A stretch of 64,000 nucleotides of DNA from CALGFI01 sp036374435. GTDB taxonomy: Bacteria; Actinomycetota; UBA4738; HRBIN12. This document shows positions 14,947 through 24,400 of the stretch, piece by piece (the stretch's first letter is position 1; every line of letters starts with the position of its first letter). The DNA lies in assembly GCA_036374435.1 (NCBI GenBank), contig DASUTU010000123.1:13445-77444 (forward strand), given 5' to 3'. The notes beneath the pieces are model-generated. The model did no database searches. It was given only the letters and a program-made list of their open reading frames with translations, and was not told the origin of the DNA. The position numbers and the translations under genes were made by a program.

Positions 14947-17900
14947 TCATCCGGCCAGGGCCCGGACCTGGCGGACGGCCACGGTGACGGCGGCCAGGTC
15001 GCTGACCTCCTCGAGCACGAGCCCCCGCATGAAGCGGGCCAGTCGCCGCATGGGGTCCTCGTGCTTCTGCACGAAGGCGGCGACGGCTTCGTCCACCGAC
15101 CGCCCCTCGCCGTCCTCAAGCACTCGTTCGGCCAGGCGGCGGCGGGCCGTCAGCAGGTCGTCCTCGACCGCCTGGAGCGCCCACCGGTGCCACCTCGTGG
15201 CCGCCGGGACCTCCGACAGTCGCGACTCGAGCCAGTCGATGTAGGCGACGTCGCCGGCCGCGAAGAAGGCCCGCGCCACGTCCTCGACGGGCCGGCCGGA
15301 CGAGGCGGCCACGCTGACCACGTCGGGGCCGTGCACGAGGAACGGTTCGATCACATGCCGCCGCGCCACCTCTTCGGGGACCCCCAAGTCCATCAGGCTC
15401 CACGTCTCCCGTTCCTGCTGCGTTCGCCACCCGTCGGGCGCCACCGAGAGCAGCGACTGGGTGAACCGGGTGAACGGCTCGCGATGGGCCTCGATCTCGC
15501 GCCCGAGGCGACCGGGGGCGTTCTGCAGGTACCAGCGGGCATTGACGGCCACGAGCCGGTCCACGCCGCTCATCAGTCGGTCGACCAGCGGCGGGTCCAG
15601 GGTGCCGAACAGGGACTCGATGGCCTCCCACCGCTTCACCGCACCGGTGACGTCACGGGCGATGCGGTAGGCACGAACGACGTCGGCGGGTTCGGCGCCG
15701 CTCTCGCTCACCACGCGGGACACGAACGTGATACCCATCGAGTTCACGACGTCGTTCGCGACGAGCGTCGCCACGAGCTCTCGACGTAGCGGATGCTCGG
15801 GCAGCAGGTGGTCGTAGCGCTCCACCAGCCTCGACGGGAAATACTCGCGTAGGTCCTGCTTGAGGTACAGCGAGTCGGGCAGCGACGACGCCAGGAGGGC
15901 GTCGCTCAGGCTCTGCTTCGCGTACGCGAGCAACACGGCGAGCTCGGGACGCGCCATCCCTCCGCCGGCCCGCCGGCGCTCCGCCATCTCCTCGGCGCCC
16001 GGGAGCGCCTCCAACGCTCGGTCCAGCAGCCCCGCGCCCTCGAGCGTCTGCATCAGGTCCTCGAACGCCTCCATCCGTCCGGCCGACAGGTCGGACTCCT
16101 GCGACAGGATCTGCGCCTGGAGGAAGTTGTCGTGCAACACGTGCCGGACCACGTCCTCCTCGACGTCCTGGAGCAGCCGGTTGCGCTCCTCCAGGGTCAG
16201 CTCGCCTCGCTGCATGGCCAGGCCCAGGAGGATCTTCAGGTTGACCTCGTGGTCCGAGCAGTCCACCCCGCCGGAGTTGTCGATGAAGTCGGTGTTGATG
16301 CGCCCTCCCGCGAGGGCGAACTCGACCCGGGCCCGCTGGGTGAACCCGAGGTTCCCGCCCTCCGCCACCACTCGGCACCGAAGCTCGGACGCATCGACTC
16401 GGAGCCCGTCGTTGACGCGGTCGCCGACGTCGGCATGAGACTCGCCGGAGGCCTTGACGTACGTGCCGATGCCGCCGTTGTAGAGCAGGTCCACCGGGGC
16501 TCGGAGGATGGCCCGGATGAGCTCGTTCGGCTCGAGCTCCGACTGCTCGATGCCGAGCGCGAGCCGGGCCTCGGGCGAGACCGGGATCGACTTGGACGAC
16601 CGCAGCCACACCCCGCCCCCCGGCGAGACCTTGGACCGGTCGTAGTCGTCCCAGCTCGACCCCGGAGTCTCGAACAGGCGCCGGCGCTCCGCATACCCGA
16701 CGGCGGGATTCGGCGCCGGGTCCACGAACACGTGGCGGTGATCGAACGCCGCCACCAGGCAGGTCTGGCGCGAGTACAACATCCCGTTGCCGAACACGTC
16801 GCCCGACATGTCGCCGATGCCGACCACGGTGAACGGCTCGTCCGTCACGTCGGTGCCGATCTCGCGGAAGTGGCGCTTGATGGACTCCCACGCTCCGCGC
16901 GCCGTGATGCCGAGCGCCTTGTGGTCGTAGCCGGCCGAGCCGCCCGAGGCGAACGCGTCGCCCAGCCAGAACCCGTGTTCGGCGGCGACGGTGTTCGCGG
17001 TGTCCGAGAACGTCGCCGTTCCCTTGTCGGCCGCCACCACCAGGTAGGGGTCGTCCTCGTCGTACACGACCACGTGGTCCGGATGGACCACTCCGCCCTC
17101 CACGAGGTTGTCGGTCAGGTCGAGCAGGCCGTGCATGAACGCGACGTATTGCCTCGAGACCTCCTCGCGCAGCGCCCGCGGCTCGGTGATCTGGCGCTTC
17201 AGCACGAACCCACCTTTGGAGCCGGTGGGGACGATCACCGCGTTCTTGACCATCTGCGCCTTCATCAGGCCGAGTACCTCGGTGCGATAGTCCTGGCGCC
17301 GGTCCGACCACCGGATGCCGCCGCGGGCGACCTTGCCTCCGCGCAGGTGGATGCCCTCCACCTCGGTCGAATACACGAAGATCTCGTACCGGGGCGTGGG
17401 CTTCGGCATCTCCGGGACGTCGGCCGAGAGGAACTTCATCGCGAGGGTCGACGCCCGCGGCTTGAAGGCGTTCGTTCGCACCGTGGCGTCGATCACCCCG
17501 AGCGCGTTGCGCAGGATCCGATCCTGCTCGAGCGAGACCACGGCGTCGAGATCGGCCTGGAGCTGGGCGCGGATCGACTCGACCGAGTCGGGATCCCGGG
17601 GACGAGTGGGATCGAACCGTTCCTCGAACAGTCGCACGAGATTGGCCGCGATATGCGGATGGGCGGCGAACGCCTCGTTCTTGTACTCGACCGGGAAGCT
17701 GGCGTTCACGCGATGGTGATACTTGCGGTAGGCGCGGAGGACCTGCACCTGCCGCCAGTCCAGGTCGGCGGTCACGACGAGCCGGTTCAGCGAGTCGAGC
17801 TCGCAGTCGCCCTTCCACACGGCCACGATCGAGTCCGCGATCCGCGCTCCGGTCCCCTCCACGTCGAGGGGGTGCTGGTCCGAGCCAAGGACGCCGAAGT

Positions 17901-19743
17901 CGTGCAGGTACCGCTCTTCGTCTCCCGGGAGCTGGGTCGGGATCTCCTCGACCACCCGCAGCCCGAGCGACTCGAGCGTCGGAACGAAGTCGGAGAGCTG
18001 GATCTTCCCCCCGATCTTGTACAGGCGGACCCTCGTCAGCGTGACGCCGTCGTTGGTCTCGTTCGACAACCCGACGATGAACGGTTCCCCGCTCGCGTCG
18101 AGCTCCTCGAACCGGAGGAGGTCCTCCGAGGCGAGCTCGACCGGCGTGATCGCCCGGTAGTGCTCGGGGAAGCGGTGCGCCCACCGGTCGAACAAGACGC
18201 GGGCCCCCTCAAGCCCGTGGCGCTCGACGAGGTGTTCGTGCAGCCGGTCCTCCCACGTCCTGGCGATCTCGACGACCTCGTGCTCGAGCTCGTCGAACGA
18301 CACGTCCGGGATCTGGCCGACGGCCACGTGCACCGTGAAGTGGAGCTGGGCCAAGCCGCTCTCCCCGAACTCGAGGTGCTCGTCGATGGAGGACCCTTGG
18401 AACCGCTCGAGGAACAGGTCTTGGAGCCGTTGCCCGACCGCCGGCGTGTAGCGATCCTTGGGGAGCGTCACCAGGAGCGAGACGCTCCGGCCGTAGAGAT
18501 CGCGGCGTACGAACAGCCGGACGTGTTGCTGCTCCTGCAGATGGAGCAGCTGCACGACCTGCGCCCGGATCTCCTCGGCCGAGGCCGCGAGCAGCTCGTC
18601 TTTGGGGTAACTCTCGTAGATCGAGACGATCGCCTTGTAGTCGTGGGATCCCTCGATCAGGTCCTCGGCCCCCAGGATCTGCTTGAGCTTTCGGGCCAGC
18701 ACCGGAGTCCTGCTCGCCGGCTCCATGTACGCCTTCGAGGTGAACAGCCCGATCATCCGGGCCTCGCCCACGATCCGTCCGTCCGGCGAGACCTTCCGGA
18801 CACCGATGTAGTCCATCCGAGCCCGGCGGTGGACCGTCGAGGGCCGGTTGGTCTTCGAGTAGATCAGCTGATCGCCGCCCTCGATGCGCGCTCGGAGTTT
18901 GGGCTCGATCCGCGCGAGCAGGACGGGCTTCTCGTACGCGGACCATCCCGACTTCGACAGGATCCCCAGGCCGCTCCCCGGCACGGCGGTGAGCGCTCGT
19001 CCGTCAGGCGTGTCCAGCAGGTCGTACTCGCGATAGCCGAGGAAGACGAAGTTCAGGTCGAGGAGCCACTCCAGGAACGCCACGGTCTCCTCGATCTCGT
19101 CGGCCGCATACATCTCCGCCCCGGCCCGGGCCGTCTCGATCATGCCCCGGAGCGCATTCCGCATCGCGTCGAAGTCGCGGACCGCGAGCAGGACGTCGCC
19201 GAGGATCCGACGGATCGCGTCCTCCAGCTCGACGGCCTTCGCGGAGGAGAGCCGCCGCCGGAGCTCGAAGTGCATCACCGACTCCCGTTCGCCGGTCTCG
19301 CGCACCGGGCGCACGCGGCGGATGCGGCCGTCGGGACCACGCTCGACGCCGATCACGGGGTGGATCACGCGCCGGATCTGGAGCCCCCTCGCCTCGAGCT
19401 CCTCCTCCACCGAGTCGAACAGGAACGGGGCGTCGACGCTGTTGGTCTGGAGCACCGTGCCGAGGGCCTGGAAACCGTCCCGGACCCTCGTCGGGGTGAA
19501 CACGCGCACGGCCACCTCGCCCGATGGCCGGGCGTCGGCGAGATCAAACGCGCACCGGACGAGACCGGCCAGGTCGTCGGCGCCGAGCTCCGCCAGGTCG
19601 TTGGGCGGCAGCCGCCGCGTGAACGCCGCGGCGAACGCGGCCGCGACCCCCACCCGCTCCGGCGGCACCTCGGACGCGATCCGCTCGACCACCCCGTCGA
19701 GCGCGGCCCGGGACGCCGGAGCGGCCTCGTCCGTCGCGCTCAC
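14947..19743 (-). CDS. gdh: NAD-specific glutamate dehydrogenase, 180-kDa class
   Basis: A 1598-aa enzyme that interconverts glutamate and 2-oxoglutarate plus ammonium with NAD. The size matches the large-class GDH, which has an N-terminal regulatory region with ACT-like modules, a catalytic core and a C-terminal helical domain. The core is recognised by KVARGGIRWSDRRQDYRTEVLGLMKAQMVKN, with the substrate-binding Arg and Lys residues, followed by VPTGSKGGFV and, in the NAD domain, VGIGDMSGDVFGNG. The enzyme works mainly in glutamate catabolism. The start is GTG 19743. It is transcribed alone and divergently from a GAF-PAS kinase. Confidence 0.95.
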   Translation of the reverse strand: MSATDEAAPASRAALDGVVERIASEVPPERVGVAAAFAAAFTRRLPPNDLAELGADDLAGLVRCAFDLADARPSGEVAVRVFTPTRVRDGFQALGTVLQTNSVDAPFLFDSVEEELEARGLQIRRVIHPVIGVERGPDGRIRRVRPVRETGERESVMHFELRRRLSSAKAVELEDAIRRILGDVLLAVRDFDAMRNALRGMIETARAGAEMYAADEIEETVAFLEWLLDLNFVFLGYREYDLLDTPDGRALTAVPGSGLGILSKSGWSAYEKPVLLARIEPKLRARIEGGDQLIYSKTNRPSTVHRRARMDYIGVRKVSPDGRIVGEARMIGLFTSKAYMEPASRTPVLARKLKQILGAEDLIEGSHDYKAIVSIYESYPKDELLAASAEEIRAQVVQLLHLQEQQHVRLFVRRDLYGRSVSLLVTLPKDRYTPAVGQRLQDLFLERFQGSSIDEHLEFGESGLAQLHFTVHVAVGQIPDVSFDELEHEVVEIARTWEDRLHEHLVERHGLEGARVLFDRWAHRFPEHYRAITPVELASEDLLRFEELDASGEPFIVGLSNETNDGVTLTRVRLYKIGGKIQLSDFVPTLESLGLRVVEEIPTQLPGDEERYLHDFGVLGSDQHPLDVEGTGARIADSIVAVWKGDCELDSLNRLVVTADLDWRQVQVLRAYRKYHHRVNASFPVEYKNEAFAAHPHIAANLVRLFEERFDPTRPRDPDSVESIRAQLQADLDAVVSLEQDRILRNALGVIDATVRTNAFKPRASTLAMKFLSADVPEMPKPTPRYEIFVYSTEVEGIHLRGGKVARGGIRWSDRRQDYRTEVLGLMKAQMVKNAVIVPTGSKGGFVLKRQITEPRALREEVSRQYVAFMHGLLDLTDNLVEGGVVHPDHVVVYDEDDPYLVVAADKGTATFSDTANTVAAEHGFWLGDAFASGGSAGYDHKALGITARGAWESIKRHFREIGTDVTDEPFTVVGIGDMSGDVFGNGMLYSRQTCLVAAFDHRHVFVDPAPNPAVGYAERRRLFETPGSSWDDYDRSKVSPGGGVWLRSSKSIPVSPEARLALGIEQSELEPNELIRAILRAPVDLLYNGGIGTYVKASGESHADVGDRVNDGLRVDASELRCRVVAEGGNLGFTQRARVEFALAGGRINTDFIDNSGGVDCSDHEVNLKILLGLAMQRGELTLEERNRLLQDVEEDVVRHVLHDNFLQAQILSQESDLSAGRMEAFEDLMQTLEGAGLLDRALEALPGAEEMAERRRAGGGMARPELAVLLAYAKQSLSDALLASSLPDSLYLKQDLREYFPSRLVERYDHLLPEHPLRRELVATLVANDVVNSMGITFVSRVVSESGAEPADVVRAYRIARDVTGAVKRWEAIESLFGTLDPPLVDRLMSGVDRLVAVNARWYLQNAPGRLGREIEAHREPFTRFTQSLLSVAPDGWRTQQERETWSLMDLGVPEEVARRHVIEPFLVHGPDVVSVAASSGRPVEDVARAFFAAGDVAYIDWLESRLSEVPAATRWHRWALQAVEDDLLTARRRLAERVLEDGEGRSVDEAVAAFVQKHEDPMRRLARFMRGLVLEEVSDLAAVTVAVRQVRALAG

Positions 19744-19867
19744 GGATTCATCGTACCCTTCACCTCCCGCCCACTTCCCGCCCGGCGGCCTGCCCGAGCT
19801 TCACTCCGGCCTCCAACCTGCCGACTCAGTTGAGGAGGAGCGGCCGGCTCACCCGGCCGATGCCGTG

Positions 19868-22048
19868 ATGCTCGATCTCGAGCCCGGGGATCGCCGGGCG
19901 GCGCAGGAAGACGATGAGCTGCGCTCCGTCGCCCAGCTCCGCTTCCTCCACGGCCTCGCCCCGCGCCTGAACGCGCTCGGTGACGTGGAGGCCATCGCCG
20001 GAGCCATCACCGACGAGCTGCGGACCCTGATCGACTACCACAACTGCCGCATCTACCTGCTGCAGAACGATGGGGTCACCCTGTGGCCCATCGTCTTCCG
20101 CGGTTCGCTGAGCGAATACGAAGGCGAGACACTCGACGAGCTCGTCACGGTGGTCGGCGAGGGCATCACCGGGCGGGCCGTGGAGAGCGGCTCGACGTAT
20201 TACGCCCCCGACGCCCTGAACGACCCGACCGCGGTGCAGATCCCCGGCACGTCGGAGATCGACGAGTCGGTGCTGGCGGTGCCCCTGTCCATCGGGGACC
20301 GGGTGACCGGCGTGATCGTTCTGTCGAGCCTCGGGATCGACCAGTTCGACCAGGAGGACGTCCGGGTCCTGGAGGTGCTGGCCTCCCACGCGGCGGTCGC
20401 GTTCGAGAACGCGCGGCTGCTGCAGCAGGAGCGCGAGGCGGCCAGGACGGCCTCGGCGCTGCTCGGCCTCTCGCAGGCGCTGACGGGGACCCGCGACGTC
20501 GTGACGGTCCTGGAGCGGGTCACGGCCGCGGTTCCGTCGCTGGTCGAGGCCGAGGCGGTGGTCGCCTATCTTCGGGATCCGCAGACCGGCGGCTATCGCC
20601 TCGCCACCCACCGCGGGCTCCCCGACGGCGTCCTCCGCAACGTCGAGCGGGTCGACCCGAAGATGGCGGCGGCGCTGCTCAATTCGGTGTCGCATCCGTT
20701 CCAGCTGGTCCCCGAGGACCTCGCGTGGGTGCCCCGCGGGTACCTGTTCTTCGACGAGCCGCGGGCCTGGTTGATCGTCCCGCTCCGTTGGGAGACGGAC
20801 GAGCTCGCGGTGGTCATCGCGGTGGCCCACGACGCCGAGGCCCGCTATACCGACCGTGACCTGACCTTGGCGCGTGGCATCGGCGACATCGCGTCGCTCG
20901 CACTCGGAAGCGCTCGGCGGTTCCACGAGCTGGAGCGGTTCCACGAGCTCGTGGACAGCCTGGACGCGATCTTCTGGGAGGCCGAGCCCCACAGCCTGCG
21001 GTTCACGTTCCGCTCGCGCAAGGCGTACACCACCCTGCTGGACGGGGGCGACGCCGACGCTCCGCCACCCGCGTGGGGGGACCACGTCCACCCCGAGGAC
21101 CGGTCCCAGGCCGTCCGCGCGCTCCGCGAGAGCATCGCGACGCCCGGGCACCAGCTGAGCCTCGAGTACCGCGCGGCGGGACGGAACGGAGACCCGATGT
21201 GGCTCCGGGACCTGGTCCACGTCACGACGTCTCCACAGGGCGAACCGGTCGTCCGAGGGTTGATCGTGGACATCACGGCCCGCAAGAAGGCGGAGGAAGC
21301 CCTTCGGCGCAGCGAGCAGAAGTATGCGGAGGCGTTCCGCAGGGAGCGGGAGGCCGCCCATCGGCTCCGGACCCTGGACGAGATGAAGAACACCTTCCTC
21401 CAGGCCGTATCGCACGACCTGCGGACCCCGCTCACCTCGATCCTGGGGTCGGCCGTGACCCTCGAACACGCGGGGTTCGAGATCCCGCGCGAAGACGCGA
21501 TCGACCTCCTGCACCGGATCGCGGCCAACGCCCGAAAGCTCGAGCGCCTGCTGTCGGACCTGCTCGACCTCGACCGGCTGCAACGAGGCATCGTCTCCCC
21601 GCAGCGGCGGCGGATCGACGTCGCCGAGCTCGTCACGCGGGTCGTCCGCGAGTCCGACATGCTCAACGGCCGGCAGATCGAGCTGGAGACGGATCGGGTG
21701 GTCGTGAACGTGGATCCGGCGAAGGTCGAGCGGATCGTCGAGAACCTCGTCGCCAACGCCGGGCGGCACACCCCTCCGGAGGCCCCGTTGTGGATACGGG
21801 TGTGCGGCCAGGACGGCGGCGTCCTCCTCGCCGTCGAGGACGCCGGACCCGGCGTGGCGGACGACCTGAAAGAGGCCATCTTCGAACCCTTCCGCAGCGC
21901 CGAGCTGGCTCCCAGCCCGTCACCCGGGGTCGGCATCGGGCTGTCCCTGGTGGCGCGATTCGCCGAGCTCCACGGCGGACGGGCCTGGGTGGAGGACCGG
22001 CCCGGGGGCGGGTCTTCCTTCCGGGTCTTCCTGCCCGACGCCGCCTGA
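19868..22048 (+). CDS. Soluble GAF-GAF-PAS histidine kinase
   Basis: A 726-aa kinase without membrane helices. Two GAF domains (about 25-170 and 185-345; the first with VLAVPLSIGDRVTGVIVLSS) are followed by a PAS/PAC unit (about 350-470, ending IVDITARKKAEEALRRSE), HisKA with His near 515 in QAVSHDLRTPLTSILGS, and HATPase (NLVANAGRH, DAGPGVADD, GVGIGLSLVA). It should sense a cytoplasmic small molecule or redox signal and pass phosphate to a regulator. None is adjacent, so it is an orphan. No good ribosome-binding site precedes ATG 19868 or GTG 19865, so the start is uncertain. Confidence 0.88.
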   Translation: MLDLEPGDRRAAQEDDELRSVAQLRFLHGLAPRLNALGDVEAIAGAITDELRTLIDYHNCRIYLLQNDGVTLWPIVFRGSLSEYEGETLDELVTVVGEGITGRAVESGSTYYAPDALNDPTAVQIPGTSEIDESVLAVPLSIGDRVTGVIVLSSLGIDQFDQEDVRVLEVLASHAAVAFENARLLQQEREAARTASALLGLSQALTGTRDVVTVLERVTAAVPSLVEAEAVVAYLRDPQTGGYRLATHRGLPDGVLRNVERVDPKMAAALLNSVSHPFQLVPEDLAWVPRGYLFFDEPRAWLIVPLRWETDELAVVIAVAHDAEARYTDRDLTLARGIGDIASLALGSARRFHELERFHELVDSLDAIFWEAEPHSLRFTFRSRKAYTTLLDGGDADAPPPAWGDHVHPEDRSQAVRALRESIATPGHQLSLEYRAAGRNGDPMWLRDLVHVTTSPQGEPVVRGLIVDITARKKAEEALRRSEQKYAEAFRREREAAHRLRTLDEMKNTFLQAVSHDLRTPLTSILGSAVTLEHAGFEIPREDAIDLLHRIAANARKLERLLSDLLDLDRLQRGIVSPQRRRIDVAELVTRVVRESDMLNGRQIELETDRVVVNVDPAKVERIVENLVANAGRHTPPEAPLWIRVCGQDGGVLLAVEDAGPGVADDLKEAIFEPFRSAELAPSPSPGVGIGLSLVARFAELHGGRAWVEDRPGGGSSFRVFLPDAA

Positions 22049-22076
22049 CCCGACGACCCCGGCCCGGGAAAGGGGT

Positions 22077-22117
22077 GAGGGCCGGGAGGCGGTGGGGGAC
22101 TGAACCTCCCGGCCCTC
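22077..22117. terminator. Bidirectional terminator hairpin
   Basis: A perfect 13-bp inverted repeat (22077-22089 and 22105-22117) with a 15-base loop lies between the plus-strand kinase and the minus-strand sulfur operon, so it can serve both. Confidence 0.7.
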
Positions 22118-22198
22118 GTTGTCGGGGTGCGATGGACTTATCCCGACACCCGTGGGCGATCCGGGGCGCGACCGCGTCGCGGCCCCGGACCCCCGATC

Positions 22199-22726
22199 TC
22201 AGATGAACAAGGTCACGGCGTCCTGCGCCTCCATGAGCATCGTGGTGGCTCCGGCTGGCTCGGCCAGCCCGTCGATCATGTCCTCACGTTTGAGCCCGAG
22301 CAGGTCCATCGTCATCTGGCACGGCACGAGCTTCACGCCGAGCTCGACGGCCATCTCGAGCAGCTCGCCCGGGCTGGCGACCTTGTGGTCCTTCGCCAGG
22401 CGCTTCATCATCGCCGGCCCGGCTCCGGCGAAGTTCATCTGCCCCAGCTTCAGGTGGTCGATACCGGGGCGATCCATCATCGCCATCATCTTCTGCATCC
22501 AGTTGTCGCCGGTGATGCGGCGGTTGTCCTTCACCACGGCGAAGAGCCCCCAGAACGTGAAGAAGACGGTGGTCTCCATGCCCATGGCGGCCCCGGTGGT
22601 GGCCATGATCATCTGCGGCCACACGCGGTCCAGGTCGCCGGACCAGGCGATGATCACCAGCCGCTGGTGAGGCGCGTGTGGATGGTCGTGCGCCGGGACC
22701 GTGAGCTCGGCCTCCTGAACGGTCAT
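22199..22726 (-). CDS. DsrE/DsrF/DrsH-like sulfur-relay protein
   Basis: A 175-aa protein of the DsrE family. Recognisable parts are LVIIAWSGDLDRVWPQMIMATTGAAMGM, the TTVFFTFWGL strand and a single reactive Cys in VKLVPCQMTMDLLG at the place where the family carries persulfide sulfur. Such proteins accept sulfur from TusA and pass it on. The ATG at 22726 follows the TusA stop by 5 bp and makes this the last gene of the five-gene operon. The insert GPAMMKRLAKDHKV resembles the peroxiredoxin-like DsrE subfamily. Confidence 0.85.
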   Translation of the reverse strand: MTVQEAELTVPAHDHPHAPHQRLVIIAWSGDLDRVWPQMIMATTGAAMGMETTVFFTFWGLFAVVKDNRRITGDNWMQKMMAMMDRPGIDHLKLGQMNFAGAGPAMMKRLAKDHKVASPGELLEMAVELGVKLVPCQMTMDLLGLKREDMIDGLAEPAGATTMLMEAQDAVTLFI

Positions 22727-22731
22727 CCGCC

Positions 22732-22965
22732 TCACCCCTTCCGGATCACGAACCGGTACACGCCGTCGGCCTCGCCGCTCTCGATGAGCTCGTTCTGGGT
22801 GCTCTTGCACCACGCGGCGAAGTCGGCGACCGAACCCGGATCGGTGGCGATGGCCTCGATCAGGTCGCCTGCCTCCAGTTCCTTGGTGGCCTGCGCCGTC
22901 TTGACGATCGGAAGCGGACAGGAAAGCCCCTTCAGGTCCAGGCTGCGCGCGATCTGCATGCTCAT
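22732..22965 (-). CDS. tusA: TusA-family sulfur carrier
   Basis: A 77-aa TusA-like protein. The persulfide-carrying Cys lies in LKGLSCPLPIVKTAQATKEL (CPxP motif), followed by the beta-alpha-beta fold with VADFAAWCKSTQNELIE. The ATG at 22965 overlaps the stop of the SQR-like flavoprotein gene (ATGA), implying coupled translation. It would take sulfane sulfur produced by the flavoprotein or a rhodanese and hand it to the DsrE-type partner encoded next. It is distinct from the second tusA copy at 24147. Confidence 0.9.
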   Translation of the reverse strand: MSMQIARSLDLKGLSCPLPIVKTAQATKELEAGDLIEAIATDPGSVADFAAWCKSTQNELIESGEADGVYRFVIRKG

Positions 22966-24140
22966 GTCCGACTCCTTCCCGTGGGGATCGGCAGGGGCAG
23001 CTCGTCGGGCAGTCGCCCCTGCGGAACGGTCTCCCAGTAGATCCGGTTGAACATCCACTTGGCCGAGTGCCACAACAGGTTCGGCTGCGGTGGCGCCGGC
23101 GGGTGTTCGTAGTCGAAGCGCAACACGGTGGCCCGGCGGTCGCCGGTCTCGAGGAAACACATCACCCGGCCCCCGTAGTTCGTCTTCGGCGCGCTTCCCC
23201 GCACCAGGCTGGCGATCCGGCTGGCGACGACCGGCGCCTCGAAGTGCGCGGTCGACCCGCTCTTGCTGATCGGCAGGTTGGTGGCGTCACCCAGGGCGAA
23301 GATCCGCTCGTGCCCCTCGACCTGCAGGGTGTGCCGGTCGGTCGGCAACCATCCCGAGGCGTCCCCGAGGTGGGAGTCGATCACCACCTGCTGCCCGCGG
23401 TGCGGCGCGACGAGGACCAGGAGGTCGTACTCCTCCTTCTCGCCTTCGAGCGAGGACACGGTCTGCGCGTCCGGGTCGACCTCCTCGACGTTGAAGAAGG
23501 TCCGGAGCTCGATCCCGCGCTCCTCCATGATCGGCTGGATCACCTTGCTGGCCGACTCGATCGTGAAGGCCCGGTTCAGTGGCGACAGCAGCGTCACGGA
23601 GCTGCGGTCCCGGATGCCCCGGCGGCGAAGGTACTCCTCGAGCATGAACACGAACTCCACCGGCGCCGGCGGGCACTTGTAGGGGATGCCCGCGATGCCC
23701 ACGAGGATGCGACCGCCGCGGAACCGTCGAAGGGCCTCGCGCAGGCGCTGGGCGTCGTCGAGCGAGTAGAAGCCGTGGGCGCCCGCGACCAGCCCGGGGA
23801 TCTCCTGCGGCATCAGGCGGGCGCCCGTGGCCACGACGAGGTAGTCCCATTCCAGGCTCCCGCCGCGATGGAGCTGCACCGTGCCGACCTCGGGATGGAT
23901 CCGGACCGCCGGCTCGACCACCAGGTGCACGTCCTTGCGCAGCAGGGACCGTTCGTCGCGCACCAGCCAGCGGCCGTTGGCCTGGCCGAGCGCCACGTAC
24001 AGGTAGCCGGGTTGGTAGTGATGCATCCCCGTGGGGTCCACCACGGTGACCTCGGCCTCCCGGCCGAGGCTCTTGGACAGGAGGTTCGCGGCGAGCGTCC
24101 CGCCGACCCCCCCACCCAGCACCACCACCTGCGCGGGCAT
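22962..24140 (-). CDS. FAD-dependent sulfide:quinone oxidoreductase-like protein
   Basis: A 392-aa flavoprotein of the SQR/flavocytochrome-c sulfide dehydrogenase group. FAD sites are VVVLGGGVGGTLAANLL at the N-terminus, LVVATGARLMPQEIPG, and the C-terminal RIFALGDATNLPISKSG. Two Cys that could form the redox pair are in IPYKCPPAPVEF (near 160) and RVMCFLETG (near 326), close to where SQR enzymes have them; the third Cys of some SQRs is absent. It likely oxidises sulfide or a bound persulfide and passes electrons to quinone at the membrane. It is the centre of a mirrored DsrE-TusA-FAD-TusA-DsrE operon. Confidence 0.85.
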   Translation of the reverse strand: MPAQVVVLGGGVGGTLAANLLSKSLGREAEVTVVDPTGMHHYQPGYLYVALGQANGRWLVRDERSLLRKDVHLVVEPAVRIHPEVGTVQLHRGGSLEWDYLVVATGARLMPQEIPGLVAGAHGFYSLDDAQRLREALRRFRGGRILVGIAGIPYKCPPAPVEFVFMLEEYLRRRGIRDRSSVTLLSPLNRAFTIESASKVIQPIMEERGIELRTFFNVEEVDPDAQTVSSLEGEKEEYDLLVLVAPHRGQQVVIDSHLGDASGWLPTDRHTLQVEGHERIFALGDATNLPISKSGSTAHFEAPVVASRIASLVRGSAPKTNYGGRVMCFLETGDRRATVLRFDYEHPPAPPQPNLLWHSAKWMFNRIYWETVPQGRLPDELPLPIPTGRSRT

Positions 24141-24146
24141 CGGAGC

Positions 24147-24386
24147 TCAGCGGGCCTTCTGCACGACGAAGCGGGCGAAAGCGTCCTCCTCGACGACCTC
24201 GACCATCTCGTGGCCGGCCTTCGAGATCCACGCCGGGATGTCGGTGCGAGAACCCTCGTCCGAGGACAACACCTCCAACACGTCGCCGACCGTCGCCTCA
24301 CGGATCGCTCCGATCAGCGACATCAGCGGACCCGGGCACGGCATGCCTCGAGCGTCGATCGAGCGCGTCACGTTCGCCGTCGTCAT
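24147..24386 (-). CDS. tusA: TusA-family sulfur carrier, second copy
   Basis: A 79-aa TusA homologue with the carrier Cys in DARGMPCPGPLMSLIGAIRE and the typical second half SRTDIPAWISKAGHEMVEVVEED. The ATG at 24386 has GGAGG upstream. It lies 6 bp before the flavoprotein gene and 14 bp after the first DsrE gene. It is clearly diverged from the other TusA (CPGP in place of CPLP), so the two copies may have different sulfur donors or acceptors. Confidence 0.9.
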   Translation of the reverse strand: MTTANVTRSIDARGMPCPGPLMSLIGAIREATVGDVLEVLSSDEGSRTDIPAWISKAGHEMVEVVEEDAFARFVVQKAR

Positions 24387-24400
24387 CGTCGCCTCCTTGG

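Noticed and set aside
16132..19833. A 1233-codon open frame antisense to the NAD-glutamate dehydrogenase gene
   Set aside because: It is a by-product of high G+C codon bias opposite a long real gene. Its translation is Val/Arg/Asp/Leu/His-rich low-complexity sequence with no domain, while the other strand is a complete GDH.
22962..24140. NADH dehydrogenase type II as identity of the flavoprotein
   Set aside because: The IPYKCPPAP and C-terminal Cys context, lack of NDH-2 signatures and the flanking TusA/DsrE genes favour the SQR/FCC group.
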